Positions 9,058 to 16,217 of a DNA stretch of 22,084 nucleotides are shown piece after piece. Positions within the stretch are counted from its first letter, which is position 1. Every line of letters begins with the position of its first letter. The stretch comes from an uncultured Tabrizicola sp. (lineage in GTDB: Bacteria; Pseudomonadota; Alphaproteobacteria; Rhodobacterales; Rhodobacteraceae): positions 1 through 22,084 of the forward strand of contig CALLZQ010000037.1 of the NCBI GenBank assembly GCA_937858255.1, written 5' to 3'. Made by a program: the position numbers and the translations under genes. The notes below the pieces were generated by a model that saw only the letters and a list, made by a program, of their open reading frames with translations, had not been told where the DNA came from and did no database searches.

Positions 9058-9073
9058 AGCAGGCTTCGTGCCA
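9058..9073 (-). promoter_or_regulatory. Sigma-54 (RpoN) promoter of the fleT-fli operon
   Basis: On the minus strand the sequence is TGGCACGAAGCCTGCT, matching TGGCACR-N4-TTGCW at all positions but one (C for the first T of the -12 box), with GG and GC at the correct ten-base separation. The predicted start site is about 9047, giving a 28-base leader that contains the GGAG site of fleT. R. sphaeroides fleT-operon transcription is known to need a flagellar sigma-54 and FleQ. Confidence 0.85.
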
Positions 9074-9161
9074 AGCCGGTCGCGGGGCGAAAATTTTTTG
9101 ATGGCAGGCCCTAAAATGACGGAATCCGCACCCGGAGGGCAGGGCGCTGCCAATTTGCCGA

Positions 9162-9208
9162 CGGGATTCCCGACAGGGGACGGGCCTTTGTCGCAGCATC
9201 GTCGGGAA
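9162..9208. promoter_or_regulatory. Inverted repeats upstream of fleT promoter, candidate FleQ/FleT enhancer site
   Basis: Perfect 8-base arms TTCCCGAC (9167-9174) and GTCGGGAA (9201-9208) face each other over a 26-base spacer, and the left arm is itself part of the 11-base palindrome CGGGATTCCCG (9162-9172). They lie about 115-160 bases upstream of the predicted fleT start site, the distance at which upstream activating sequences of sigma-54 flagellar promoters are usually found. The assignment to FleQ is inference. Confidence 0.4.
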
Positions 9209-9317
9209 ACGGACATGGGCAAAGGTTGTGTGCCCTGACTGAAGGGATTTCCCGCTGATCCTTTCGGAGATTTCGGCCTGTCCGCGCGGTGTGGTCTGGC
9301 CCTGACCCATGCCTAAA

Positions 9318-9336
9318 GGATGGGCATAACCCATCC
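9318..9336. promoter_or_regulatory. Perfect 19-bp palindrome (GGATGGG-N5-CCCATCC)
   Basis: GGATGGG at 9318-9324 and CCCATCC at 9330-9336 surround the spacer CATAA. Related half-sites occur nearby: CCCAT at 9306-9310 and ATGGGCA at 9215-9221. There is no T-run, so it is not an intrinsic terminator. It lies 72 bases before the ATG at 9409 and begins directly after a TAAA (9314-9317) that could be a sigma-28-like -35 element, so it may be an operator for the plus-strand gene. Function is not known. Confidence 0.4.
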
Positions 9337-9408
9337 GTATGGCGGCATTACATGACGGCGGAACATACCGTCTTTGATACCTGCGCAGCGAAGGAGTGGC
9401 CGGGTTCG

Positions 9409-9714
9409 ATGCTTTCCAAGACATACCACCTAAAGTTTCCAAATCTCGATGCAGCCCAGATCGCGGCGCCCTTCGTCGTCGAGGCTTTGGGCAATGCGAT
9501 CACCAGTTGCCCGATTTCGGGCCTGACGGTGCTGATCAGCAAAGAGGGGGACATCTCGATCAACGTGTTCTTTCCCACGGTGGCTGATCTCAAGACCTTT
9601 GAGAAAAACCACGGCGGCTTTCTCGACACGATGAAAAAGACCTTCCTGTTCAAATCGACCGGCTTTGACGGGGTCTGCATCTTCGCCTTCGAGAGCGATG
9701 ACGAGGCCGCATGA
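9409..9714 (+). CDS. Small protein of unknown function between fleT and cheA4
   Basis: I do not recognise this 101-residue soluble protein. It has no signal peptide or membrane helix and reads as an alternating strand/helix domain: KTYHLKFPN, then a helix (AAQIAAPFVVEALGNA), a strand pair (LTVLISKEGDISINVFF), a helix (VADLKTFEKN) and a final strand (FDGVCIFAFESDDE), suggesting a compact alpha/beta fold. The ATG at 9409 is chosen because AAGGAG ends 12 bases before it, a rather long spacing; an in-frame ATG at 9352 has no Shine-Dalgarno. It has the same direction as cheA4, 180 bases upstream, and may be expressed with the chemotaxis operon or separately. Confidence 0.7.
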   Translation: MLSKTYHLKFPNLDAAQIAAPFVVEALGNAITSCPISGLTVLISKEGDISINVFFPTVADLKTFEKNHGGFLDTMKKTFLFKSTGFDGVCIFAFESDDEAA

Positions 9715-9894
9715 TACCAAAGGCGCCCGGTCGGCAAGGGCCGGCTCGCGGGGGCGCAGGGCCTTGAAGCGCCTTGTCCGGCCGGCAGACCGCCAGGCCC
9801 GGGCCCGATGCGCGCTGCCGGAAGCAAGGGATGCAACTGTGAATAAACGGCAGATCAGACTGGGTTGTCATGCCGGCCGTCGCGGGGGGATGCC
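9715..9894 (+). other. 180-bp gap before cheA4
   Basis: GC-rich spacer without a convincing gene or terminator. It should hold the promoter of the chemotaxis operon if that is not read from upstream, but I see no match to sigma-54 and only a poor sigma-28-like TAAA (near 9844). The final stretch carries the GGGGGGA site of cheA4. Confidence 0.5.
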
Positions 9895-11076
9895 ATGCTA
9901 GGCCCCACGGACAAGGCCGATGGCGGCCTGCTGCGTATCTCTGCCGACAAGGTGGGGCGGCTGATGGATTTGATCGGCGAGCTTTCCCTCAGCGTTTCGG
10001 CCACCATCCATTCGCCGGAACTCGAAGGTCTGGAACTGCCGGGCTTTGAGGCGGCGGCGCACCGGCTGTCGATGATCATGCGCGACGTGCAGGATGCGGC
10101 CTCAGAACTGCGTCTGGTCGAGGTTGATGAGGTGTTCCGCCGTCTGCGCCGGATGATCCGCGAGATGGAGCGAGAGACCGGCAAGCGGATCGAGCTTGAC
10201 GCGCAGGGCGCCGATACGCTGGTGGACAAGCTGGTGGCGGATCGCCTTTACGAGCCGCTGTTGCATGTGCTGCGCAATTCCGCCGATCACGGGCTGGAAA
10301 CCACCGAGGGCCGGATTGCCGCCGGCAAGCCCGAGGTCGGGCGGATCGTGCTGGCCGCCCGTCAGATCGGCAATGAGGTGCGGATTACCGTTGCCGACGA
10401 TGGGCGCGGTCTGAACTATGACCGCATCCTTGCCAAGGCGCAGGAACGCGGGCTGGTCCCGCCCGGCGAAAGGCCCGCCCCGGATATGCTGTGGCCGGTC
10501 ATCTTTCAGCCCGGGTTCTCGACCGCCGACGGGGTGTCGAACCTGTCGGGGCGCGGTGTGGGCATGGATGTGCTGAACACCGCCCTTGTCGCGCTGCGGG
10601 GCCGTATCGCCATTCATTCCGAGGCCGGGCGGGGGGCGAGCGTCTCGCTCTTCATCCCGCTGACCCTGTCTTTTCTCGATTGTGTCATCCTGCGCCATGG
10701 GCCGCGGTTGTTTGCCGTGCCGATCGACATGGTCAGCGAGATCATCCGGCCCACGCCCGACAATGTGCTGAATATCCGTGCCGCGGGCGACGGGCAGGTA
10801 CTGAAACTGCGGGGAGAGACCATTCCGATTGCCCGGCTGCACCGTCCCGAAGTGCCGCGCGACGAAAGCATGGGCATCATGCTGGTGGCGACCACCGGGC
10901 AGGGGCCCGTCGCCCTCGCGGTTGATGAGGTGATGGACCGTCAGCAGGTGGTGATGAAGCCGCTGGCCGGGCGGCTTGCGGCGGTCCGGGCCAGTTGGGG
11001 GCTGGCACTGTTGAACAGCGGCGAGGTCGCGACTGTCCTTGATTGTGAGCGCCTGCTGCGCCGGGAGGCTGCGTGA
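9895..11076 (+). CDS. cheA4: Chemotaxis histidine kinase CheA4 (P3-P4-P5, no P1/P2)
   Basis: CheA4 supplies the ATP-binding half of a split chemotaxis kinase. The 393-residue protein starts directly with a shortened P3 dimerisation segment (LLRISADKVGRLMDLIGELS, residues 12-31), then a complete P4 kinase domain: N box YEPLLHVLRNSADHG with Asn128 and His132, G1 box VADDGRG (166-172), G2 box GRGVGMD (219-225). A P5 CheW-like domain fills about 270-393. There is no phosphorylatable His domain and no CheY-binding P2. In R. sphaeroides CheA4 phosphorylates P1 of CheA3, encoded at the other end of this operon. The ATG has GGGGGGA four bases upstream. The stop overlaps cheR3 by one base (TGATG). Confidence 0.95.
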   Translation: MLGPTDKADGGLLRISADKVGRLMDLIGELSLSVSATIHSPELEGLELPGFEAAAHRLSMIMRDVQDAASELRLVEVDEVFRRLRRMIREMERETGKRIELDAQGADTLVDKLVADRLYEPLLHVLRNSADHGLETTEGRIAAGKPEVGRIVLAARQIGNEVRITVADDGRGLNYDRILAKAQERGLVPPGERPAPDMLWPVIFQPGFSTADGVSNLSGRGVGMDVLNTALVALRGRIAIHSEAGRGASVSLFIPLTLSFLDCVILRHGPRLFAVPIDMVSEIIRPTPDNVLNIRAAGDGQVLKLRGETIPIARLHRPEVPRDESMGIMLVATTGQGPVALAVDEVMDRQQVVMKPLAGRLAAVRASWGLALLNSGEVATVLDCERLLRREAA

Positions 11077-11888
11077 TGTTGCCCGGCGATCAGCGCAATG
11101 CCTATGAGAGTATCCGCGGCTGGATCGCGGAACGGTGCGGCATTCACTACCCCGATCACAAGCGCGACCTGTTGTTGCAACGCCTGAGCCGGGTGCAGCG
11201 TGCCTTCACCTTCGACGGGCTGGAGCAACTGGCGCATCATCTGGTGATCGACCCGCAGAGCGAGGTTGAATTCGCGGTGATCTCGGCGGCCTCGACCAAT
11301 CATACCTATTTCTACCGCGAGGCAGAAATCCTGAACCATGTGCGGGAAAATCTGTTGCCCGCCTTGGCAAGCCGTGACGAGATCCGCATCTGGAGCGCCG
11401 CCTGCTCGACCGGGGATGAGGTGTTCACCATCGCGATGATGGTGGCCGAAGCCTTGGGCGAGGCGGTGCTGGAACGGACCAGCATTTTGGGCACCGACAT
11501 CAGTGCCCCGGTCATCGAACGGGCCGAGCTGGGCATTGTCAGTGAAAGGCAGATCGCGCAGTTACCGGCGGCGCTGAAGGCCCGGTTTCTGCAACCTGCC
11601 GGGCTGGGGCAATATCGCGTCGATGACCGGTTGCGCCGGCGCTGCACCTTTCGCCGGATGAATTTGCGCAGCCTGCCCTATCCGTTCCGGAACAGCTTTC
11701 AGATCGTGTTCGCTCGTAATGTGCTGTATTATTTCGATAATGCTGCGCAGGCAGAGACATTGCGCGCGATCCATGACGTGACCGAGGCTGGCGGCCATCT
11801 GATCACCAGTGTGACCGAGAGCATTCGCGATCTGGGCACGCCCTGGCAAATCGAGGCGAATGGCGTCTATCGGAAGGCCCGGGTATGA
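11076..11888 (+). CDS. cheR3: Chemoreceptor methyltransferase CheR3
   Basis: CheR transfers methyl groups from S-adenosylmethionine to receptor glutamates for adaptation. The 270-residue product has an N-terminal helical domain (residues 1-80), the SAM-binding signature IWSAACSTGDEVFTIAM (about 106-122), and the RNVLYYFD motif (about 213-220) corresponding to the RNVLIYFD of other CheRs. There is no C-terminal TPR extension. The ATG at 11076 overlaps the cheA4 stop and has GGGAGG eight bases upstream. Its last bases overlap cheB2 (ATGA). The likely substrate in this operon is TlpT, although substrate choice is inferred. Confidence 0.95.
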   Translation: MLPGDQRNAYESIRGWIAERCGIHYPDHKRDLLLQRLSRVQRAFTFDGLEQLAHHLVIDPQSEVEFAVISAASTNHTYFYREAEILNHVRENLLPALASRDEIRIWSAACSTGDEVFTIAMMVAEALGEAVLERTSILGTDISAPVIERAELGIVSERQIAQLPAALKARFLQPAGLGQYRVDDRLRRRCTFRRMNLRSLPYPFRNSFQIVFARNVLYYFDNAAQAETLRAIHDVTEAGGHLITSVTESIRDLGTPWQIEANGVYRKARV

Positions 11889-12991
11889 CCGTGGCGCGGC
11901 CCATATCGGTGCTGATCGTCGATGACTCGGCGATGGTGCGCAAGTTGCTGTCGATGGGGTTCGAGGCGGATCCGCGTTTTCGCGTGGTCGGCACGGCGGC
12001 CAATGTCGAGACGGCGCAGCGCCTGCTCGATGAAACCGCGCCCGATGTGGTGACGCTGGATGTGGAACTGCCGCATGTCGACGGGCTGACCTGGCTGAAG
12101 CGTATCATGGCGACCCGGCCGGTGCCGGTCGTCGTCATCTCTTCGCTTGACCGGGGTTCGGCCGAGATCACCATGCAGGCAATGGAACTGGGTGCCGTCG
12201 ATGTGATCGCCAAGCCGATGGGCGGGGTGGGCGCGGGGCTTGGGCAGATCATTCAGGATATTTGCGCCCGCGTCGGTGCGGCGGCGACGGCGCGGATAGA
12301 TCTGGCCGTGGCCGCGCCAGGGCGGATGGCCGCGCGCGCCCGCCCGCTCTGGCCCAGCCGTAACGGCCAGCGGGTGATGGGGATCGGATCTTCGACCGGC
12401 GGGGGTCAGGCCTTGGCACGAATCCTGCCGCTGTTTCCGGCAGACAGTCCCGCCATTCTGATCGTTCAGCACATGCCCGAAGGTTTCACCGCTTCTTTTG
12501 CCAAAAGGCTCGACGGGCTTTGCGCCATGGAGGTGCGCGAGGCGCGTGACGGTGATCTGGTGCAGGACGGTCTGGTGCTGATCGCGCCGGGCGGCGGGCG
12601 GCATATGGAGGTCCGGCGCAGCGGCGCGCTTTACCGGGTGGCGCTGGTCAATGGCGCGCCCGTCTGTTTCTCGCGGCCTTCGGTGGATGTGATGCTGTTC
12701 TCGCTGGCGCAGGCCGCCGGGGCCAATGCGGTGGCCGCGATCCTGACCGGCATGGGGCGTGACGGCGCCAAGGGGCTGCTCAGGGTGCGCGAGGCGGGTG
12801 GGCGTACCATCGCGCAGGATGCGGCGACCTGTGTGGTCCACGGGATGCCGGGCGTTGCCGCCGAGATCGGCGCGGCGCAGCAGATCCTGCCGCTCGACGC
12901 CATTCCCGAGGCGATGCAGCGCGAACCCGCCTTTCGACAGAGCGAAACACAAGCCACGGCGCCGGGCGCGCTGAACCGCCGGCCGGGCTGA
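11885..12991 (+). CDS. cheB2: Chemotaxis response regulator methylesterase CheB2
   Basis: CheB removes methyl groups (and deamidates) receptor glutamates when phosphorylated. The 368-residue product has an N-terminal receiver with acidic pair Asp13-Asp14, phospho-acceptor Asp59 (VVTLDVELP) and the conserved Lys in AKPM, a linker of about 30 residues, and a C-terminal esterase domain with the catalytic triad in GSSTGGGQAL (Ser), QHMPEGFTASFA (His) and TGMGRDGAKGL (Asp). It overlaps cheR3 by four bases and precedes cheW4 by 13 bases. In R. sphaeroides the CheA3/CheA4 pair phosphorylates CheB2, giving adaptation feedback. Confidence 0.96.
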   Translation: MTVARPISVLIVDDSAMVRKLLSMGFEADPRFRVVGTAANVETAQRLLDETAPDVVTLDVELPHVDGLTWLKRIMATRPVPVVVISSLDRGSAEITMQAMELGAVDVIAKPMGGVGAGLGQIIQDICARVGAAATARIDLAVAAPGRMAARARPLWPSRNGQRVMGIGSSTGGGQALARILPLFPADSPAILIVQHMPEGFTASFAKRLDGLCAMEVREARDGDLVQDGLVLIAPGGGRHMEVRRSGALYRVALVNGAPVCFSRPSVDVMLFSLAQAAGANAVAAILTGMGRDGAKGLLRVREAGGRTIAQDAATCVVHGMPGVAAEIGAAQQILPLDAIPEAMQREPAFRQSETQATAPGALNRRPG

Positions 12992-13004
12992 AGAGGAGTT
13001 AAGG

Positions 13005-13541
13005 ATGCAAGGGACACAGATGGCAGAGCCCGGGGCGCATGGTGACAGCGCGGCGATGCTGACCACCGAAAACCTTGACGACATGTATCTCAGCTTTTCG
13101 CTGGGCGAAGAGGAATATGCCGTGGGTATCCGGCAGGTGGTCGAGATTGTCGGCCTTCCCCGGATCATGGCGGTGCCGGATCTGCCCGATTACATCAAGG
13201 GTGTGATCAATCTGCGGGGCAAGGTCATCCCCCTGCTCGATGTGCGGCTGCGCTTTCGCATGGAGGCAAGGGCCTATGACGAGCGGACGGTGGTCATCGT
13301 CATGGAGGTTGACGGCGCCCCCATCGGGCTGATCGTCGATGGCGTCACCGAGGTGCGCGAGATCCCGCCCGAGGATATTCGTCGCAACAGCAGTGGTCAG
13401 GCCCGAGGCGTGCAGAGCGCGATCTATGGGCTGGGCCGGGTGGGGCAAAAGGTCATTGTCCTTCTGGATGCGGCTGTCCTGACCTCGGATTGCGAGATCG
13501 TGATGGCCGATGTTGGCGCGGTCGCCAAGGGGGGCCGCTGA
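13005..13541 (+). CDS. cheW4: Chemotaxis scaffold protein CheW4
   Basis: CheW couples chemoreceptors to CheA. The 178-residue protein has a single CheW domain from about residue 25, with the typical LSFSLGEEEYAVGIRQVVEI opening, PDYIKGVINLRGKVIPLLDV, and IGLIVDGVTEVREI strands, plus roughly 24 extra N-terminal residues. The start at 13005 has AGGAG six bases upstream, an ideal site; another ATG five codons later has none. The stop overlaps the ppfA start (TGATG). It likely joins TlpT to the P5 domains of CheA3 and CheA4. Confidence 0.95.
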   Translation: MQGTQMAEPGAHGDSAAMLTTENLDDMYLSFSLGEEEYAVGIRQVVEIVGLPRIMAVPDLPDYIKGVINLRGKVIPLLDVRLRFRMEARAYDERTVVIVMEVDGAPIGLIVDGVTEVREIPPEDIRRNSSGQARGVQSAIYGLGRVGQKVIVLLDAAVLTSDCEIVMADVGAVAKGGR

Positions 13542-14185
13542 TGCGCCTTATGGTTTTCAGCCCGGCAGAGAAGGGGGGCAAGACCACGGTCGCGCTGCAC
13601 CTTTCGCTGGCGCTCTTGGCCGAGGGGCAAAGGGTGGCGCTGATGGATCTTGACCCGCGCGGCGGCCTGACCGCCGCCATATCCGGCCTGAGTGACGGCG
13701 CGGCGGCGGATGACTTGCCCGCATTGTTATCCGGATCCGAGGCGTCGTTTGCCGGGGAGGGTGATGACTGGCTGATCCTGGACCCTGCGCCCGGCTGGAC
13801 CCCGGATCTGTCAGCGCGGCTGCGGCAGGCGGATCTGATCCTGTGCCCGGTGCAGCCCGAACCGGAATCGCTGACCGCGCTGGACGAGCTGACCGCAAGA
13901 CTGGCCGCAGAGGCCATCGACAAATCCCGCCTGCGCCTGCTCGTCACGCGCTATTCCAACCGACTTGAACGTCATCGCGAGCTGCGGGGGCGACTGACCA
14001 CGGCCTTTGGCTCTGCCCATGTCTTGCCGGTGGTGATCCGCGCCTCTTCGCGGCTGGCCGAGATCAGCACCTCAGGCCAGGCCCTGCGCAGCATCGCACC
14101 GCGCAGCACCGCCGCCAGCGATTTTGCCCAACTTGCCCGCGCGCTTATGGCGATGCGCTCTCTTTCCCGGCCCAAAGGACCCTGA
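13541..14185 (+). CDS. ppfA: ParA-family ATPase PpfA (Slp), partitions the cytoplasmic chemosensory cluster
   Basis: In R. sphaeroides PpfA acts like a plasmid-type ParA, using the nucleoid as a track to space and segregate TlpT clusters. This 214-residue product is a short ParA: P-loop AEKGGKTT (residues 9-16, catalytic-type Lys14), Walker A' strand [10 protein letters not shown] with Asp38, Walker B-like LILDPAPGW with Asp81, and the ParA C-terminal pattern [19 protein letters not shown] with candidate DNA-contacting arginines. The KGG of the P-loop sits two residues nearer the Lys than in the canonical KGGVGKTT, so the signature lysine position differs. Its place between cheW4 and tlpT strongly supports the identification. 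Confidence 0.9.
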   Translation: MRLMVFSPAEKGGKTTVALHLSLALLAEGQRVALMDLDPRGGLTAAISGLSDGAAADDLPALLSGSEASFAGEGDDWLILDPAPGWTPDLSARLRQADLILCPVQPEPESLTALDELTARLAAEAIDKSRLRLLVTRYSNRLERHRELRGRLTTAFGSAHVLPVVIRASSRLAEISTSGQALRSIAPRSTAASDFAQLARALMAMRSLSRPKGP

Positions 14186-14189
14186 TCAG

Positions 14190-15725
14190 ATGAAGACCAC
14201 GCAAGCCTCATCCCCGATGACCGCTCATGGCGCAGATCCGCTGCAATGGGTTGACGAGACCGAAGACGAGATGGGTTTCACCCCACAGGCCCCCGTCAGC
14301 GTTCCTGTCGGCAAAGGCGCGGCGATGCCCGAGGCTTTTGATACCCCGGATGATACGGGCATAAATTGTTCGGGCTCGATGGAAATGGCGCGGCGACTGA
14401 CGGCGATGGCCGAGGCCCATGCACGGGGTGAGGTCGATCACCGGCTTGATCTTGACCGGCTGCCGCCAGAGCTGCGCGATCTGGCCGCCCGCGTCAATGA
14501 AATGGTCGGCGGCCATGTGACGACGAAACACCGCATTGTCGAGCAGTTGCGCGCCTTTAGCGCCGGCGATTTCGACCGGCCCTTTCCACCTTTGCCGGGT
14601 CAAGAGGCGGCAGTCTCTTCGGCGATGGAAGAGTTTCGTGGTCAGTTTCGCCGGCTGGTGGACGAGATCTCGCATGTGGCGGGGGCGATCTGCGAGGGTC
14701 GGCTGGACGTTCAACCTGATCGCGGTGCCTTTTCCGGGGCCTTTGAAACCCTGATTGGCGGATTTGCCGGGCTGGTCGATACGCTGAACGTGGTCTTTTC
14801 CACCCTCGGGGCCGAGGTGGCACAATCGACGGCGGCGGTCGAGCAGATGTCCTCGGCGGTCAAGGAACTGGCCGCCAACAGCCAGGTGCAGTCGGCATCG
14901 GTCGATGAGGTATCCTCTTCGGCGGAAGAAACCGATACCCAGGTCAAGGCCAATGCGCAGGCCGCGGGGCAGGCCAATCAGCTTGTGACCGGGGCGGCGG
15001 CGGTTGCCGAAGAAGGCAAGGAAAAGATCGGCAAGATGGTGCAGGCGATGGAAGGCATCCGCGCCAGCAGTCAGGATATTGCCAAGATCATCAAGGTGAT
15101 CGACGAGATCGCCTTCCAGACCAATCTTCTGGCGCTGAATGCCGCGGTCGAGGCCGCGCGGGCCGGCCAGCACGGGCGCGGTTTTGCCGTTGTCGCGCAA
15201 GAGGTGCGCAATCTTGCCGGTCGTTCGGCCAAAGCCGCGCGCGAAACCGGCGAGTTGATCGAGAGTGCGGGCGCGCGCGTCCATGCCGGCGTCAAGATCG
15301 CCGATGAAACCAACCGGGCCTTTGCCTCGATTGCCGGCGATATTGATCAGGTGCGCAGTTTCATGCGCGACATCGCCTCTGCCAGCGATGAGCAGGCGCG
15401 CGGTGTGGCGCAGATCAACACCGCCATCAGCGAGGTTGCCAAGACCGCGCTGATCACCAGCCAGCAGGCCGACGAGGTGGCCGCGCGGGTGGCCGAGATG
15501 GAAAAGGCAACCAGCCGGATGCGCAGCGAGATCGGCCGGTTCCGCCTGCGTGAGGTTGCTATACCCGATGCGGGGGCGATGCCCGCGCTCGAGTCGCTGC
15601 CGCCCGAGTTGCAGGCACAAATCGCCACGCTGATGCGTCGGGGGGGCGCCGCGGCAATGCCGCCAGCCACGACGCCGGTGCGGCGCAGCGCTGATCGTGA
15701 CGAACGCGGTTTCAAAGGTTTCTGA
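14190..15725 (+). CDS. tlpT: Cytoplasmic chemoreceptor TlpT
   Basis: TlpT is a soluble methyl-accepting-type receptor that nucleates the cytoplasmic cluster and, in R. sphaeroides, stimulates PpfA through its N-terminus. The 511-residue product has no membrane helix. After a disordered N-terminus (1-62) come three similar blocks of about 45 residues centred on GEVD (80-83), GDFD (126-129) and GRLD (170-173), which look like HAMP or HAMP-like repeats. The signalling coiled coil covers about 205-480, with the conserved hairpin tip [20 protein letters not shown] (304-323) and the following [19 protein letters not shown]. There is no C-terminal NWETF-type pentapeptide. The ATG lies four bases after the ppfA stop, with AAGGA about eleven bases upstream. 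Confidence 0.95.
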   Translation: MKTTQASSPMTAHGADPLQWVDETEDEMGFTPQAPVSVPVGKGAAMPEAFDTPDDTGINCSGSMEMARRLTAMAEAHARGEVDHRLDLDRLPPELRDLAARVNEMVGGHVTTKHRIVEQLRAFSAGDFDRPFPPLPGQEAAVSSAMEEFRGQFRRLVDEISHVAGAICEGRLDVQPDRGAFSGAFETLIGGFAGLVDTLNVVFSTLGAEVAQSTAAVEQMSSAVKELAANSQVQSASVDEVSSSAEETDTQVKANAQAAGQANQLVTGAAAVAEEGKEKIGKMVQAMEGIRASSQDIAKIIKVIDEIAFQTNLLALNAAVEAARAGQHGRGFAVVAQEVRNLAGRSAKAARETGELIESAGARVHAGVKIADETNRAFASIAGDIDQVRSFMRDIASASDEQARGVAQINTAISEVAKTALITSQQADEVAARVAEMEKATSRMRSEIGRFRLREVAIPDAGAMPALESLPPELQAQIATLMRRGGAAAMPPATTPVRRSADRDERGFKGF

Positions 15726-15748
15726 GAGAAATAGAACGGAGCAAGACT

Positions 15749-16153
15749 GTGGCTTTCAATGTGATGATCGTCGATGACGCCGCGATGATGCGGCTCTATA
15801 TCGCCAGCTTTCTGCGTGGGATGAAGGATTTCAAGGTGGTGGCCCAGGCAGCCAATGGCAAGGATGCGCTGGAAAAGCTCGAGGCGAACCAGGCGATCGA
15901 CCTGATCCTGCTCGATATCGAAATGCCGGTGATGGACGGGCTGGAATTCCTGCGTCAGGTGCGGCCAAAGACCCGCGCCAAGATCTGCATGCTGTCTTCG
16001 GTGGCGGTGTCAGGCTCGCCCGTGGCGGCAAAGGCGCGTGAACTGGGGGCCGATGGGGTTGTCGCCAAACCTTCGGGTGCGGTGTCGCATGACCTCGAGG
16101 CGACGACGGGCGATGAATTGCGCAGCACCATGCGCCGCCTGATGGCCGCCTGA
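15749..16153 (+). CDS. cheY6: Chemotaxis response regulator CheY6
   Basis: CheY6 is a single-domain receiver; in R. sphaeroides it is the dominant motor-stopping regulator, phosphorylated from CheA3-P1 and dephosphorylated by CheA3. The 134-residue product has the acidic pair Asp9-Asp10, phospho-acceptor Asp56 (LILLDIEMPVMDG), the Ser/Thr switch position in MLSSVAVSG and Lys in VAKPSG. It begins with GTG at 15749, backed by GGAG seven bases upstream. It has a somewhat long loop before the last helix (GAVSHDLEATTGDELR), unlike minimal CheYs. It follows tlpT by 23 bases. Confidence 0.93.
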   Translation: MAFNVMIVDDAAMMRLYIASFLRGMKDFKVVAQAANGKDALEKLEANQAIDLILLDIEMPVMDGLEFLRQVRPKTRAKICMLSSVAVSGSPVAAKARELGADGVVAKPSGAVSHDLEATTGDELRSTMRRLMAA

Positions 16154-16158
16154 GCCTG

Positions 16159-16181
16159 CCGGGGTCGCGCTGCGGCCCCGG
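16159..16181 (+). other. Strong GC stem-loop between cheY6 and cheA3
   Basis: CCGGGGTCGC (16159-16168) pairs with GCGGCCCCGG (16172-16181), ten pairs with one U:G wobble and a three-base GCT loop. It begins six bases after the cheY6 stop and no T-run follows, so it is not a standard terminator; it could attenuate or stabilise the message between the two genes. Confidence 0.65.
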
Positions 16182-16217
16182 GCCCCGCCCCCCGACGATC
16201 CAGCCTGCCGAGGGACT

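Noticed and set aside
9293..9313. TGGCCCTGACCCATGCC as a plus-strand sigma-54 promoter for the small gene at 9409
   Set aside because: GG and GC are separated by 11 instead of 10 bases and the -12 box is wrong.
9020..9442. Upstream extension of the fleT reading frame
   Set aside because: The added sequence is not protein-like, runs through the sigma-54 promoter and its leader, and the ATG at 9019 has a good GGAG site.
12414..12429. Sigma-54-like TGGCACG-N4-CTGCC inside cheB2
   Set aside because: It lies within conserved esterase-domain codons with no plausible downstream start; probably chance.
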